From: Pelagibius sp.
GTDB lineage: Bacteria; Pseudomonadota; Alphaproteobacteria; Kiloniellales; Kiloniellaceae
Assembly (NCBI RefSeq): GCF_028281305.1
Contig: NZ_JANQKD010000022.1
Location: 55,598-119,597 of the forward strand
Length of the DNA stretch: 64,000 bases
Direction: 5' to 3'
A program made the position numbers and the translations under genes. The notes under the pieces were generated by a model. It did no database searches. It was not told the DNA's origin and saw only the letters and a program-made list of their open reading frames with translations. Shown one piece after another: positions 9,086 through 18,189 of this stretch (position 1 is the stretch's first letter; every line of letters starts with the position of its first letter).

Positions 9086-10264
9086 ATGAAGATCAAGAGC
9101 GTCACACCGGTCTTTGCCGACCGCTTTCTTTATGCCGTCATCGAAACGGAAGATGGCCTCACCGGCACCGGCGAGTGCGGCGCCTGGGGCCAGCTTGAGC
9201 CAGCGGCGACGGCCATCGAGAAATGCGGCGAATATCTCGTCGGCCGGGATGCCGGCGCAATCGAACATCACTGGAACGTGCTGACCCGCTGGTCGCATTT
9301 CCGCGGTGCCGCGCTTTCCGGCGCCGTCTCGGCTGTCGACGTTGCCCTTTGGGATATCAAGGGCAAGGCCTTCGGCGTTCCGGTTTACGAACTGCTCGGC
9401 GGGCCAACCCGCCGGACGGCAAGGGTCTATGCTCATGTGAAGGCGAAGACGCGGGAGGAGATGATTGCCCGCTGCCTGGAGCTGAAGGACCTCGGATTTA
9501 CCGCCATCGGCCATCTGAACCCTTTCCTCGACGAAGATCGTTCGGTTCCCTATCACCGTCCTCATGCCCGGAAGATCGAGGACGCCGTGGGGATCGTGCA
9601 CGATCTGCGCGAGGCGCTGGGACCGGACGTCGATCTTTGCATAGAGATCCACCGCCGCCTGACACCGGCCGAAGCCATCGTCTTTGGAAATGAAATCGCG
9701 CCCTACCGGCCGATGTTCTATGAAGATCCGATGGCACCGACGAGCCCGGATTCCATGGCACGGATCGCAGAGAAGATCACGGTTCCGGTCGCCACCGGCG
9801 AGCGGTTCTTTTCTCTCTTCGAGTTCCAGACCCATATCGCCCGCAAGGCGCTGGCCTATGCACGGGTTTCGGTCTGCATCTGCGGCGGCATCACAGGCGC
9901 ACGCAAGATCGCCGCCCTGGCCGAGGCACACGACATCCAGGTGATCCCTCACAACCCCCTCTCGCCGATCTCCCTGGCCGCCTGTCTGCAGCTCGACGCT
10001 GCGATCCCCAACTTCGCCATTCAGGAGTACCCGACGGTGGGGCTGGATTTCTCCGACCCCACCGCGGCGGACCGGCCGGACCATCAGCTGCGCGGCGCCC
10101 ACTTGGTCGACGCGGTGCCGCCGGTCGCAGACGGCTTCATCGAGATCCCCGCGCGCCCGGGAATCGGCATGGACCTGGTCGACAATATCGATAAGGTTGC
10201 GCCGAAGGTATCGCGGCCGGTGGCGATGCGCGCGCATCGCGATGGTTTCGTGGTCGATCAGTGA
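9086..10264 (+). CDS. enolase-superfamily acid-sugar dehydratase (galactonate dehydratase-like)
   Basis: A 392-residue mandelate racemase/muconate lactonizing enzyme family member. The capping domain (residues ~1-125) is followed by a barrel with metal-ligand and catalytic positions: DLCIEIHRRL (acidic ligand and His), FYEDPMAP (Glu), ATGERFFSLFEF (Glu) and VIPHNPLSP (His). The His after the first ligand and the His in IPHNP are typical of the galactonate/mannonate dehydratase branch, which removes water from aldonic or aldaric acids to give 2-keto-3-deoxy acids. Exact substrate cannot be read. It is followed 37 bases later by a D-tartrate dehydratase gene, and both follow the importer, so it probably acts on an imported acid sugar. 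Confidence 0.88.
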   Translation: MKIKSVTPVFADRFLYAVIETEDGLTGTGECGAWGQLEPAATAIEKCGEYLVGRDAGAIEHHWNVLTRWSHFRGAALSGAVSAVDVALWDIKGKAFGVPVYELLGGPTRRTARVYAHVKAKTREEMIARCLELKDLGFTAIGHLNPFLDEDRSVPYHRPHARKIEDAVGIVHDLREALGPDVDLCIEIHRRLTPAEAIVFGNEIAPYRPMFYEDPMAPTSPDSMARIAEKITVPVATGERFFSLFEFQTHIARKALAYARVSVCICGGITGARKIAALAEAHDIQVIPHNPLSPISLAACLQLDAAIPNFAIQEYPTVGLDFSDPTAADRPDHQLRGAHLVDAVPPVADGFIEIPARPGIGMDLVDNIDKVAPKVSRPVAMRAHRDGFVVDQ

Positions 10265-10301
10265 CCGCCCGCAAGGGTTTCAAGACACCGAAAGGCAAAG
10301 C

Positions 10302-11504
10302 ATGACGGCTGTTATCGCAGAACCCTCTGCACCGGTTTCCATCGTCGACATCCGGGAAACCGTGGTTCCCATCAAGTCCGATCTGCGCAACGCCTACATC
10401 GACTTCAGTCAGATGACCGTCAGCGTCGTCGCCCTGGTGACGGATGTGGTCCGCGACGGCAAGCCCGTCGTGGGCTACGGGTTCAACTCGAACGGCCGCT
10501 ATGCGCCCAGCGGCCTGTTGCGCGAACGTTTCATCCCGCGGCTGCGCAACGCAGAGCCGCTGTCTCTGTTGGACGCGGAAAGAGAAACGCTCGATCCCTT
10601 CCGCATCTGGGACTGCCTGATGGCCAATGAGAAGCCGGGCGGCCACGGCGAACGCTCCGTCGCCGTGGGTGTCCTCGATATGGCGGTCTGGGATGCGGTT
10701 TCGAAGATTGCCGGCGTCCCTCTCTACCGCTTGGTCGCGGAGCGCTACCGCCAGGGCGAAGCCGACGACAAGGTCTTCGTCTATGCCGCCGGGGGCTACT
10801 ACTACCCGGACAAGGGGCTGAAAGGCCTGCAAGACGAACTGCAGAGCTACCTGGACCGCGGTTACAGTGTCTGCAAGATGAAGATCGGCGGGGCGCCGCT
10901 GCTCGAGGATCTGAAGCGCATCGAGGCGGCCATCGAGGTGGTCGGTGCAGCGGACCGCCTGGCCGTCGACGCCAACGGGCGTTTCGATCTCGACACGGCC
11001 ATCGCCTATGCGCGGGCGCTCGAGCCTCTCGGCCTGTTCTGGTACGAGGAAGCGGGCGACCCGCTGGACTACGCCCTGCAGGCGACACTGGCGGACTACT
11101 ACAGCGGCCCCATGGCAACGGGCGAAAACCTCTTCTCCCACCAGGATGCGCGCAACCTGCTGAGGTACGGCGGGATGAGGGCGGACCGCGACTGGCTGCA
11201 GTTCGACTGCGCGCTCAGTTACGGCCTGGTGGAGTACCTGCGAACCCTGGAAGTCATGAAAGCGCAGGGCTGGTCGCCGCGGCGCTGCATCCCCCACGGC
11301 GGGCACCAGCTCTCCCTCAACATTGCCGCCGGCTTGGGCCTGGGCGGGAACGAGAGCTACCCGGACGTCTTCTGGCCCTTCAACGGCTTTGCCGAGGACT
11401 GCGCCGTAGAGGACTCCTACGTTGGGCTGCCGGACGCCGCGGGGATCGGTTTCGAGCGCAAGCCGGAACTCTTCGCCGTCATGCGCCAACTCGGCGAGAC
11501 CTGA
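10302..11504 (+). CDS. tarD: D(-)-tartrate dehydratase
   Basis: A 400-residue enolase-superfamily enzyme that closely resembles the characterised Bradyrhizobium D-tartrate dehydratase, as I remember that sequence. Shared blocks include IRETVVPIKSDLRNAYIDFS, NEKPGGHGERSVAVG, VFVYAAGGYYYPDKG, the catalytic KMKIGG lysines, VDANGRF, FWYEEAGDPLDYALQ, ATGENLFSHQDARNLL, and RCIPHGGHQLSLNIAAG with the catalytic His. The reaction converts D-tartrate to oxaloacetate plus water. It is the last gene of the IclR-controlled operon and faces the PEP synthase gene across 39 bases. Oxaloacetate from this enzyme would enter central metabolism directly. Confidence 0.92.
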   Translation: MTAVIAEPSAPVSIVDIRETVVPIKSDLRNAYIDFSQMTVSVVALVTDVVRDGKPVVGYGFNSNGRYAPSGLLRERFIPRLRNAEPLSLLDAERETLDPFRIWDCLMANEKPGGHGERSVAVGVLDMAVWDAVSKIAGVPLYRLVAERYRQGEADDKVFVYAAGGYYYPDKGLKGLQDELQSYLDRGYSVCKMKIGGAPLLEDLKRIEAAIEVVGAADRLAVDANGRFDLDTAIAYARALEPLGLFWYEEAGDPLDYALQATLADYYSGPMATGENLFSHQDARNLLRYGGMRADRDWLQFDCALSYGLVEYLRTLEVMKAQGWSPRRCIPHGGHQLSLNIAAGLGLGGNESYPDVFWPFNGFAEDCAVEDSYVGLPDAAGIGFERKPELFAVMRQLGET

Positions 11505-11543
11505 CAGCGCCGGCTTTCACGCGAGAAGCAAGACCGACCGTCG

Positions 11544-13976
11544 CTACTCCGCGGCTTCGGCCCGCGGCTCCTTGCCCATTTCCCGCTCGATCTCGCGCAC
11601 CGCCATCATCGTGCGCAGCAGGCTATCAGGGGTCAGGCTGACCGAGTCGATGCCCAGACGCACCAGATATTGGGCAACCTCTGGGTAGTCGGAGGGCGCC
11701 TGTCCGCAGATGCCCGAATGGCGGTTGTTGCGCTTCGCGCCCTCCACGGCCAGGCGCAACATCTCGAACATGCCGGGATCGCGCTCGTCGAACTCGAAGG
11801 CGACCTTTTCCGAGTCGCGGTCGACACCCAGGCAGAGCTGGGTGAGGTCGTTGGAGCCGATGGAGAACCCATCGAAGAGTTCGGCGAAGCCATCGATCAG
11901 GATGACGTTGTTGGGGATCTCGCACATCACGTAGACCTCGAGCCCGTTCTCCCCGCGCGTCAGCCCGTTCTTGGCCATCACATCGATCACCTTGCGCGCT
12001 TCCTCGATCCGGCGGCAGAAGGGAACCATGAGCTTCAGGTTGGTCAGCCCCATCTCATCCCGCACCCGCTTCATGGCCGCGCATTCCAGGGCGAAACCCT
12101 CCTCGTAGGCCGGATGGACGTAGCGCGAAGCACCGCGGAAGCCGAGCATCGGGTTAGCTTCCTCCGGCTCGAAGGCCGCCCCGCCGATCAGCGCCGCGTA
12201 CTCGTTGGTCTTGAAGTCGGAAAGGCGCACGATCACAGGCTTGGGATAGAAGGCGGCAGCGATCATGCCCACACCCTCTGACAGCTTCTGAACGAAGAAC
12301 TCAGCCGGCGAAGGATAGTGCTTCACCATGGCTTCGATCTGCTCCCGCTCCCGCTCATCCGCGATGCGCTCGGGGTGCAGCAAGGCCATGGGGTGGGCCT
12401 TGATGTATTCGTTGATGATGAACTCCATGCGGGCCAGGCCGACGCCGTCGTTCGGCAGGAAGCTGGTCTTGAAGGCCAGCTCCGGGTTGCCAAGGTTCAG
12501 CATCATGTGCGTGGCGGGCCGCTCGAAGGTACTGAGATCGGTCGTCTCCACTTCGTAGGGCAGCCTGCCATCGTAAATGCGTCCGACATCGCCCTCGGCG
12601 CAGGAGATCGTGACCTCCCGGCCGTTCTTCAGGATCTCGCTGGCGTGCTCGGCACCCACCACGGCAGGAATGCCAAGCTCCCGTGCGACGATGGCGGCAT
12701 GGCAGGTGCGGCCGCCGCGGTTGGTGACGATCGCTGCGGCCGTCTTCATGACCGGTTCCCAGTCCGGCGTGGTGGTGTCGGCCACCAGCACCTCGCCCGG
12801 TTTGAAGTCCGGCAGATGATGGGAGTCGACGACAACGCGCACCGGGCCGCTGCCGATTCTGGTGCCCACGGCCCGGCCCGTGGCGAGGACGGGTCCGGTC
12901 TCCTTCAGCACGTAGGATTCCAGGTTGGTTGCGGCCTGCTGAGAGGCCACCGTCTCGGGCCGGGCCTGCACGATGTAAAGCGCCCCGTCGACGCCGTCCT
13001 TCGCCCACTCGATATCCATGGGCCGCGGCGCGCCGGCACGCTCGCTGTAATGGTCTTCGATCTTGATGGCATAGTCAGCCAGCACCAGGACCTCGGGATC
13101 GCTCAGGCAGAAGCGCTGGCGCGCCGGCTTCGGCGTCGGCTTGTTCACCACCGGCTCGCGGGTGCGACCCGGGGCGTAGACCATCATGACCTGCTTGTCG
13201 CCAAGGACCCGCCGCAGCACGGCGCGGTGGCCGAGGCGGAAGGTCGGTTTGTGGACATAGAACTCGTCCGGATCGACGGCGCCCTGGACGACGTTCTCGC
13301 CCAGGCCGTAGGCACCGGTGATAAAGACAGCGTCGCGAAACCCCGTCTCCGTATCGATGGAGAACATGACACCGCTGGACTCGAGATCGGAGCGCACCAT
13401 CTTCATGACGCAGGCCGAGAGCGCCACCTTGAAGTGGTCGAAGCCCTGATCGATGCGGTAGGAGATGGCGCGGTCGGTAAAGAGCGAGGCGTTGCAGCGC
13501 TTGACGGCGTCGATCAGCAGCTCTTCGCCGCGAATGTTCAGATAGGTGTCGTGCTGGCCGGCAAAGCTGGCCGTCGGCAAATCTTCGGCCGTCGCCGAAC
13601 TGCGCACGGCCACGCTGAGGTCAGGCCCGTACTCCTCCTCAAGCTGCCGATAAGCAGCGACAATCTGTTCGCGCATTTCCTGCGTCAGCCCGGCAGCGTA
13701 GACGATCTCGCGCGCTCTATGGCCGGCGGCGGCCAGCGCCTTGACGTCGGTCTTGTCGAGATCGTCCAGCAGGGCGTGAAGTTCGTCCCAGGCCCCCGCC
13801 GCGCTCAAGGCATCGCGAAAGGCCTCGGCGGTAATGGCAAATCCGTTCGGCACCCGAACGCCAAGCGGCGTCAGTTCCCTGTAGAGCTCTCCCAAAGACG
13901 CATTCTTGCCGCCAACGACAGGGACATCATCGAGACTGAGGTCGGCGAACCAAGACACATAGGACTTTGCCGGCAT
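11544..13976 (-). CDS. ppsA: phosphoenolpyruvate synthase
   Basis: An 810-residue enzyme making PEP from pyruvate and ATP. The order is the N-terminal ATP-grasp domain (GGKNASLGE; AVRSSATAEDLPTASFAGQHDT), the swivelling phosphohistidine domain (GGRTCHAAIVARELGIPAVVG, His426), and the C-terminal PEP-utilising barrel (GLARMEFIINEYIKAHP; FDGFSIGSNDLTQLCLGVDRD; HSGICGQAPSDYPE with the catalytic Cys). Full length for the family. ATG 13976 is preceded on its strand by GGGAGGA. It is transcribed toward tarD. It supports gluconeogenesis from organic acids, which fits the acid-sugar and alcohol catabolism encoded nearby. Confidence 0.96.
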   Translation of the reverse strand: MPAKSYVSWFADLSLDDVPVVGGKNASLGELYRELTPLGVRVPNGFAITAEAFRDALSAAGAWDELHALLDDLDKTDVKALAAAGHRAREIVYAAGLTQEMREQIVAAYRQLEEEYGPDLSVAVRSSATAEDLPTASFAGQHDTYLNIRGEELLIDAVKRCNASLFTDRAISYRIDQGFDHFKVALSACVMKMVRSDLESSGVMFSIDTETGFRDAVFITGAYGLGENVVQGAVDPDEFYVHKPTFRLGHRAVLRRVLGDKQVMMVYAPGRTREPVVNKPTPKPARQRFCLSDPEVLVLADYAIKIEDHYSERAGAPRPMDIEWAKDGVDGALYIVQARPETVASQQAATNLESYVLKETGPVLATGRAVGTRIGSGPVRVVVDSHHLPDFKPGEVLVADTTTPDWEPVMKTAAAIVTNRGGRTCHAAIVARELGIPAVVGAEHASEILKNGREVTISCAEGDVGRIYDGRLPYEVETTDLSTFERPATHMMLNLGNPELAFKTSFLPNDGVGLARMEFIINEYIKAHPMALLHPERIADEREREQIEAMVKHYPSPAEFFVQKLSEGVGMIAAAFYPKPVIVRLSDFKTNEYAALIGGAAFEPEEANPMLGFRGASRYVHPAYEEGFALECAAMKRVRDEMGLTNLKLMVPFCRRIEEARKVIDVMAKNGLTRGENGLEVYVMCEIPNNVILIDGFAELFDGFSIGSNDLTQLCLGVDRDSEKVAFEFDERDPGMFEMLRLAVEGAKRNNRHSGICGQAPSDYPEVAQYLVRLGIDSVSLTPDSLLRTMMAVREIEREMGKEPRAEAAE

Positions 13977-14205
13977 TGCTGTCTTCCTCCCTCTCGGCCG
14001 CGCAGCCATCGCAGACTGCCGCTCCGTTTCATTCGTGCAGGTTCCGTTGCTTGACATGAACCATGCCATGGCCATCGCCCGGCAGCGCTGATGCAGGTCA
14101 ATGTCTTGGAATGGTCACAAATCGGCACCTCGTCGACGTCGCGAGCGTGATTGAGAGGAGATAAGAAGCGGAGCGCAGGAGGTGAATTCCGATTCCGGAA
14201 TGCCT

Positions 14206-14913
14206 TCAATCAGTTTTCCCGATCAAGGCTGCAGATGGACAGAGATCACGGAGAACGCAGAGCCCGCAGGTGGGCTCTGCGTGGCTGCAGACATCCTGCC
14301 CCAGGGTCTTCATACGCTGGTGGTGCGCGTCGAGATCTTCGGCACGCCACTGCATCGGCAGATAGGGTACGATCCGGTCATAGGCATCCGGCAACGTTGT
14401 GCGCGGGCCAACGAGTTGGAGCCTGCGCAAGACGCGCAGGTGATGGGTGTCGATCACCAGGGTGGGCATCTTGAGGGTGCTGAAGTTCAAGGTCGCTGCC
14501 GCCGTCTTGCGGCCAACGCCCGGCAGGCTTTCGAGCCAGGCGAGCGCCGCCGCAACGCCCCAGCCCGCCAGAAAGTCGAGCGTCAGCGACCCACGCCTCT
14601 GCGTGATCACCGACAGCGCGGCCTTCAGGCGCCGCGCCTTGACCTCAGCATAGGTGACGGCTTGGATCGCTTCGCGGATCTCGGCCAAGGGGGCGTCGCG
14701 CAGCCGCTCCCAGCCGCGGTAGCGGTCGCAGAGCGCCAGGAAGGCACGCCGCGAATCCGCCTCGTAGGTGCGCCCGCCCACCATGCCGAGCACCAGCTGG
14801 CTGACGGGATCCAGCCGGAACCATGGGCCCGGGGGGCTGTAACGCCGCCGCAACCGCCGGTCGACCTCCGCGAAGCGCGCCTGCCGTCCATCAAGCTGAA
14901 GGGCGAGTTGCAT
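14206..14913 (-). CDS. endonuclease III-like DNA glycosylase
   Basis: A 235-residue HhH-GPD protein with the C-terminal [4Fe-4S] loop: CSHAEPTCGLCVLRDLC gives Cys209, 216, 219 and 225 with spacing 6-2-5. The helix-hairpin-helix is LPGVGRKTAAATL with the catalytic Lys136, and the general-base Asp155 is in VIDTHH. Both residues being present predicts a bifunctional glycosylase/AP lyase for damaged pyrimidines. ATG 14913 was chosen because homology-like sequence starts about there; the frame stays open to 15039 and no ribosome site decides the start. It is divergent in sequence from canonical Nth, so it may be a paralogue with another lesion preference. Confidence 0.88.
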   Translation of the reverse strand: MQLALQLDGRQARFAEVDRRLRRRYSPPGPWFRLDPVSQLVLGMVGGRTYEADSRRAFLALCDRYRGWERLRDAPLAEIREAIQAVTYAEVKARRLKAALSVITQRRGSLTLDFLAGWGVAAALAWLESLPGVGRKTAAATLNFSTLKMPTLVIDTHHLRVLRRLQLVGPRTTLPDAYDRIVPYLPMQWRAEDLDAHHQRMKTLGQDVCSHAEPTCGLCVLRDLCPSAALIGKTD

Positions 14914-15083
14914 AGCGCGGCAAGTATCGCGCAGTGGTTTGAACAAAACAAGAACATTCAGGTTTTCCAGCGTTTTGCAGATCGGCCCGGGAGCGTCGCT
15001 GCGACCGCTCACCATCAGGCGCCCGGGGGCGCTATGCAATCAAAGCGCGCCTATGGAGGATGGAGGGAAGCTAAATGCGCCCG

Positions 15084-15809
15084 CTACTTCGGGCTGGCCA
15101 GCATGGCGGACTGAAGGTCCGGCGCCCAGTATGCGATCACCGCCTCGATGTGCTGCCTGAGCGTTTCTGCCGCGTCCTCGGCCCGGCCGGCGGCGATCGC
15201 CTCGAAGATCTCGCGGTGCTGGTCGCGGCTGGGCCCGCGTAGGTCGTCGTTGGCCGCGGGTCCGCTTTCGCGGCTCTCGTTGCCGAAGGTAAAGCGGTGC
15301 ATGTGCAGGCAGCAGCGCATAAGGATCGGCTCCAGGGCCTGCATGCCGGAGGCGCGAAAGATTCCCAGATGAAAGGCGCGGTCGAGATCGCTCTTGGCAT
15401 AGGCATCCAGGCGGTCCTCAGCGTCCTCCAGGTCGTCGAGCAGCCGCGCCAGTTCGTCCAGCTTGGCCTTGGTGATGGACGGCGTCGCCATCCGCACACC
15501 GGCCGTCTCGATCTCGATGCGGATCTGCGCCATCTTCGCCGCCTCGGCGGCCGTGGTGGCGGAAACGAGCGTGCCTTGATAACCGCGCCGCGCCACCAGG
15601 CCGTCCTGTTCCAGGCGCAGCAGGGCTTCACGCACCGGGCCCTGGCTGCAGCCGGCCGCCGCCGCGATCTGCTGTTCGATCAGGGCGTCGCCGGCCTTCA
15701 GGGAGCGCAGCAGGATGGCCCGTTTGACCGCGTGGTAGACCGCATCGGCCTTGCGTGCGCGGCCGAACGGCCCGGCATTGTCGTACAGGATCTGAGCAAT
15801 TTCCGTCAT
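15084..15809 (-). CDS. GntR-family regulator, FCD (FadR-like) subgroup
   Basis: A 241-residue regulator. The winged helix (ADAVYHAVKRAILLRSLKAG, CSQGPVREALLRLEQDGLV) is at residues ~20-80. The all-helical FCD ligand domain follows, with probable metal-binding residues in DLDRAFHLGIF, the central H-x-H segment (CLHMHRF) and DQHREIFEAI. It is transcribed away from the ABC importer at 16063, with 253 bases between them that include an AT-rich inverted repeat (15839-15862). Such proteins normally repress the divergent catabolic operon until an organic-acid ligand binds. That control of the importer, amidase and gamma-glutamyltransferase genes is inferred. Confidence 0.93.
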   Translation of the reverse strand: MTEIAQILYDNAGPFGRARKADAVYHAVKRAILLRSLKAGDALIEQQIAAAAGCSQGPVREALLRLEQDGLVARRGYQGTLVSATTAAEAAKMAQIRIEIETAGVRMATPSITKAKLDELARLLDDLEDAEDRLDAYAKSDLDRAFHLGIFRASGMQALEPILMRCCLHMHRFTFGNESRESGPAANDDLRGPSRDQHREIFEAIAAGRAEDAAETLRQHIEAVIAYWAPDLQSAMLASPK

Positions 15810-15838
15810 CGGTTGACAGGCGCCCGTGGCTGTCTAAG

Positions 15839-15862
15839 ATTATCAATATCAATAATGATAAT
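15839..15862. promoter_or_regulatory. inverted repeat in gntR/ABC divergent region
   Basis: Perfect 7-bp arms ATTATCA and TGATAAT flank a 10-base AT-rich spacer, 30 bases upstream of the GntR gene start and about 200 before the ABC ATPase. The AT content contrasts sharply with its surroundings. It is the best operator or promoter candidate for this pair of divergent units. It does not match the usual FadR-type TGG-TNNNACCA-like operator well, so the cognate protein is uncertain. Confidence 0.5.
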
Positions 15863-15959
15863 ACCTATGAACTCAGGGCACAAGCACCTCCCGCACGCGG
15901 CAGGGGGTGGAGAGGCGGACGTTTCTTGATGCAGCAAGGCAGTCCCTTGGCCTTTGGCG

Positions 15960-16001
15960 CCAGGGCGTGCGGACACCATGCCAGGGCGTGCGGACACCAT
16001 G
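15960..16001. repeat. perfect 21-bp tandem duplication in leader of ABC operon
   Basis: Two identical 21-base units abut at 15960-15980 and 15981-16001 (each begins CCAGGGCGTG and ends GACACCATG). They lie 60 to 100 bases before the ABC ATPase start and are in frame with an open but unlikely N-terminal extension. The exact identity suggests a recent duplication; a regulatory role is possible but unproven. Confidence 0.8.
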
Positions 16002-16062
16002 GAGGCCTCGCGCCGCGACGCCTCACTGCAGGGCCGGAGACTGCCGGAGCCGGGGTGCGGTC

Positions 16063-17055
16063 ATGACCGCACTGCTCGAGATCAGGGATCTGGTCGTCGA
16101 GTTCTCGACCGGCGGCGGCGCGCTGCGCGCCGTCAACGCCGTTTCTTATGATGTAGAGCCCGGCGAGATCGTCGCCGTGGTCGGCGAGTCGGGCAGCGGC
16201 AAGTCGGTCACCGCCCTCTCCGTGCTGCGCCTCGTCCCCCAGCCGCCCGGACGCATCGTCAGTGGCAAGATCCTGTTCAAGGGAGACGATCTGCTCGCGC
16301 TTGACGACGAGGCGATCCGCCGGGTGCGCGGCGGGCAGATCGGCATGGTGTTCCAGGAACCGATGACCTCCCTCAACCCGGTCTTGTCGATCGGCCGTCA
16401 GATGACTGAAGCCATGCGCCTTCATCTGGGCCTGAGCGCCGCAGCAGCGCGGGACCGTGCCGCCGAGCTTTTGACGATGGTCGGCATCGCCGATCCGGAA
16501 AGCCGCCTGAAGGCCTATCCCCATCACCTGAGCGGCGGCATGCGCCAGCGGGTGATGATCGCCATGGCGCTAAGCTGCAATCCGCCGCTGATCATCGCCG
16601 ACGAGCCGACCACCGCCCTCGACGTCACCATACAGGCGCAGATCCTGGAACTGATGCGCGATCTCTGCCGGCGCCTCGGCGTCGCCCTGGTCATCATCAC
16701 CCACAATCTGGCGGTGGTGGCGCGCTACGCCGACCGGGTGAACGTCATGTACGCGGGTTCGGTGGTCGAGCGCGGCCAGGCCCGCGAGATCTACCGGCGG
16801 CCGAGCCATCCCTACACCGTCGGCCTGATGAACTCGGTCCCACGCCTCGACCGGCCGCGCGGTGCCCCCTTGGAACCGATCCCCGGCAGTCCGCCCGACC
16901 TTGCCAGCCTGCCGCCGGGCTGCGCCTTCCAGCCCCGCTGCCATATGGCAACGGCGCGCTGCCGGGCGGAAGCGCCGGCCCTCTCGCCCGTTGCCGCGGA
17001 GCATTGGAGCGCCTGCTTCGAGTCCCAGCGCGTTGCCGGAGAACTGGTGCGATGA
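16063..17055 (+). CDS. ABC transporter ATPase, DppD/GsiA-N type
   Basis: A 330-residue cytoplasmic ATPase: Walker [10 protein letters not shown]-loop FQEPMTSL, signature LSGGMRQR, Walker [14 protein letters not shown]-loop in IITHNL. The C-terminal oligopeptide-type tail has the Cys-rich segment [15 protein letters not shown], which in some relatives binds an iron-sulfur cluster. ATG 16063 matches the usual family start ([14 protein letters not shown]). Its stop overlaps the next ATPase start as ATGA, implying translational coupling. It is the first gene of the importer operon opposite the GntR gene. Confidence 0.94.
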   Translation: MTALLEIRDLVVEFSTGGGALRAVNAVSYDVEPGEIVAVVGESGSGKSVTALSVLRLVPQPPGRIVSGKILFKGDDLLALDDEAIRRVRGGQIGMVFQEPMTSLNPVLSIGRQMTEAMRLHLGLSAAAARDRAAELLTMVGIADPESRLKAYPHHLSGGMRQRVMIAMALSCNPPLIIADEPTTALDVTIQAQILELMRDLCRRLGVALVIITHNLAVVARYADRVNVMYAGSVVERGQAREIYRRPSHPYTVGLMNSVPRLDRPRGAPLEPIPGSPPDLASLPPGCAFQPRCHMATARCRAEAPALSPVAAEHWSACFESQRVAGELVR

Positions 17056-18122
17056 CTGTCGCGGCAGAGATGGACAGGCCCACCAGCAAAGGACCGGCAG
17101 CGCAGACAGAAGGCCCGCTGCTTGAACTGCGCGGTCTCAGCAAGCATTTTCCCATCCGCCGCGGCGCGCTCATCCCGCGCACGGTGGGTGCGGTCAAAGC
17201 CGTCGACAACGTCAGCCTGACCATCAGGCGCGGCGAGACCCTGGGCCTGGTCGGGGAGTCAGGCTGCGGCAAGTCGACCATCGGCCGCTGCATTCTGAAG
17301 CTGGAGACGCCGACGGCGGGCTCCGTTCACTTTGACGGGGCTGACATCGCCGCTTTCGACGGCCCGCAGACCGCGGGCTTCCGGCGCCGCGTCCAGGCGA
17401 TCTTTCAGGACCCCTTCTCCTCCCTGAACCCGCGGATGAAGGTGGCCGAGATCGTCGGTGAGCCCTTGATCGTTCACAAGATGGAGCCGGACCGCAACGC
17501 GCTGGACGCACGGGTCCGCGCGCTGCTGGACGTCTGCGGGCTCTCCCCGCGTCTCGCCGACCGCTATCCGCACGAGATGAGCGGCGGCCAGCGCCAGCGG
17601 GTCGGCATCGCCCGGGCGCTCGCGCTGCGACCGGACCTGATCGTCTGCGATGAAGCCGTGTCCGCGCTGGACGTGTCCATTCAGGCGCAGATCATCAGGC
17701 TGCTGGAGGACCTGCGCGAGGAGTTCGACCTCACCTACCTCTTCATCGGCCATGATCTCAGCGTGGTGCGCCATATCTGCCACCGGGTCGCCGTCATGTA
17801 CTTGGGCAAGCTGGTCGAGATCAGCGAGAGCGAACGTCTCTTCGCCGATCCCCAGCACCCCTACACTCAGGCGCTGCTGTCGGCGGTGCCGGTGCCGGAC
17901 CCGGAGATCGAGGAGCGCCGCGATCACCAGGTCCTGAAGGGCGAGATTCCGAGCCCCAGCAATCCCCCGAGCGGCTGCGTCTTCCATCCGCGCTGCCCGC
18001 TGGCGGACCAGGCCTGCACCGAAACAGTGCCGGAGCTCCGTGACCTCGGGGATGACCACAAGGCGGCCTGCCTGAAGGCCGGCGAGCCTCCGACCTTCCA
18101 GCCCACGACCGCCCCTCCCTAG
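17052..18122 (+). CDS. ABC transporter ATPase, DppF type
   Basis: A 356-residue partner ATPase: Walker [11 protein letters not shown]-loop [12 protein letters not shown], signature MSGGQRQR, Walker [15 protein letters not shown]. The C-terminal oligopeptide domain has [14 protein letters not shown] followed by more Cys residues. ATG 17052 overlaps the preceding stop. It pairs with the DppD-like protein to drive the importer. The binding-protein gene follows after 67 bases. Confidence 0.94.
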   Translation: MTVAAEMDRPTSKGPAAQTEGPLLELRGLSKHFPIRRGALIPRTVGAVKAVDNVSLTIRRGETLGLVGESGCGKSTIGRCILKLETPTAGSVHFDGADIAAFDGPQTAGFRRRVQAIFQDPFSSLNPRMKVAEIVGEPLIVHKMEPDRNALDARVRALLDVCGLSPRLADRYPHEMSGGQRQRVGIARALALRPDLIVCDEAVSALDVSIQAQIIRLLEDLREEFDLTYLFIGHDLSVVRHICHRVAVMYLGKLVEISESERLFADPQHPYTQALLSAVPVPDPEIEERRDHQVLKGEIPSPSNPPSGCVFHPRCPLADQACTETVPELRDLGDDHKAACLKAGEPPTFQPTTAPP

Positions 18123-18189
18123 CAGGCAAAAAGCCAGAAGGGCGCGGTTACCCAGAGAAAACAGGGAATACAGACAGGAGAAGGTGACA

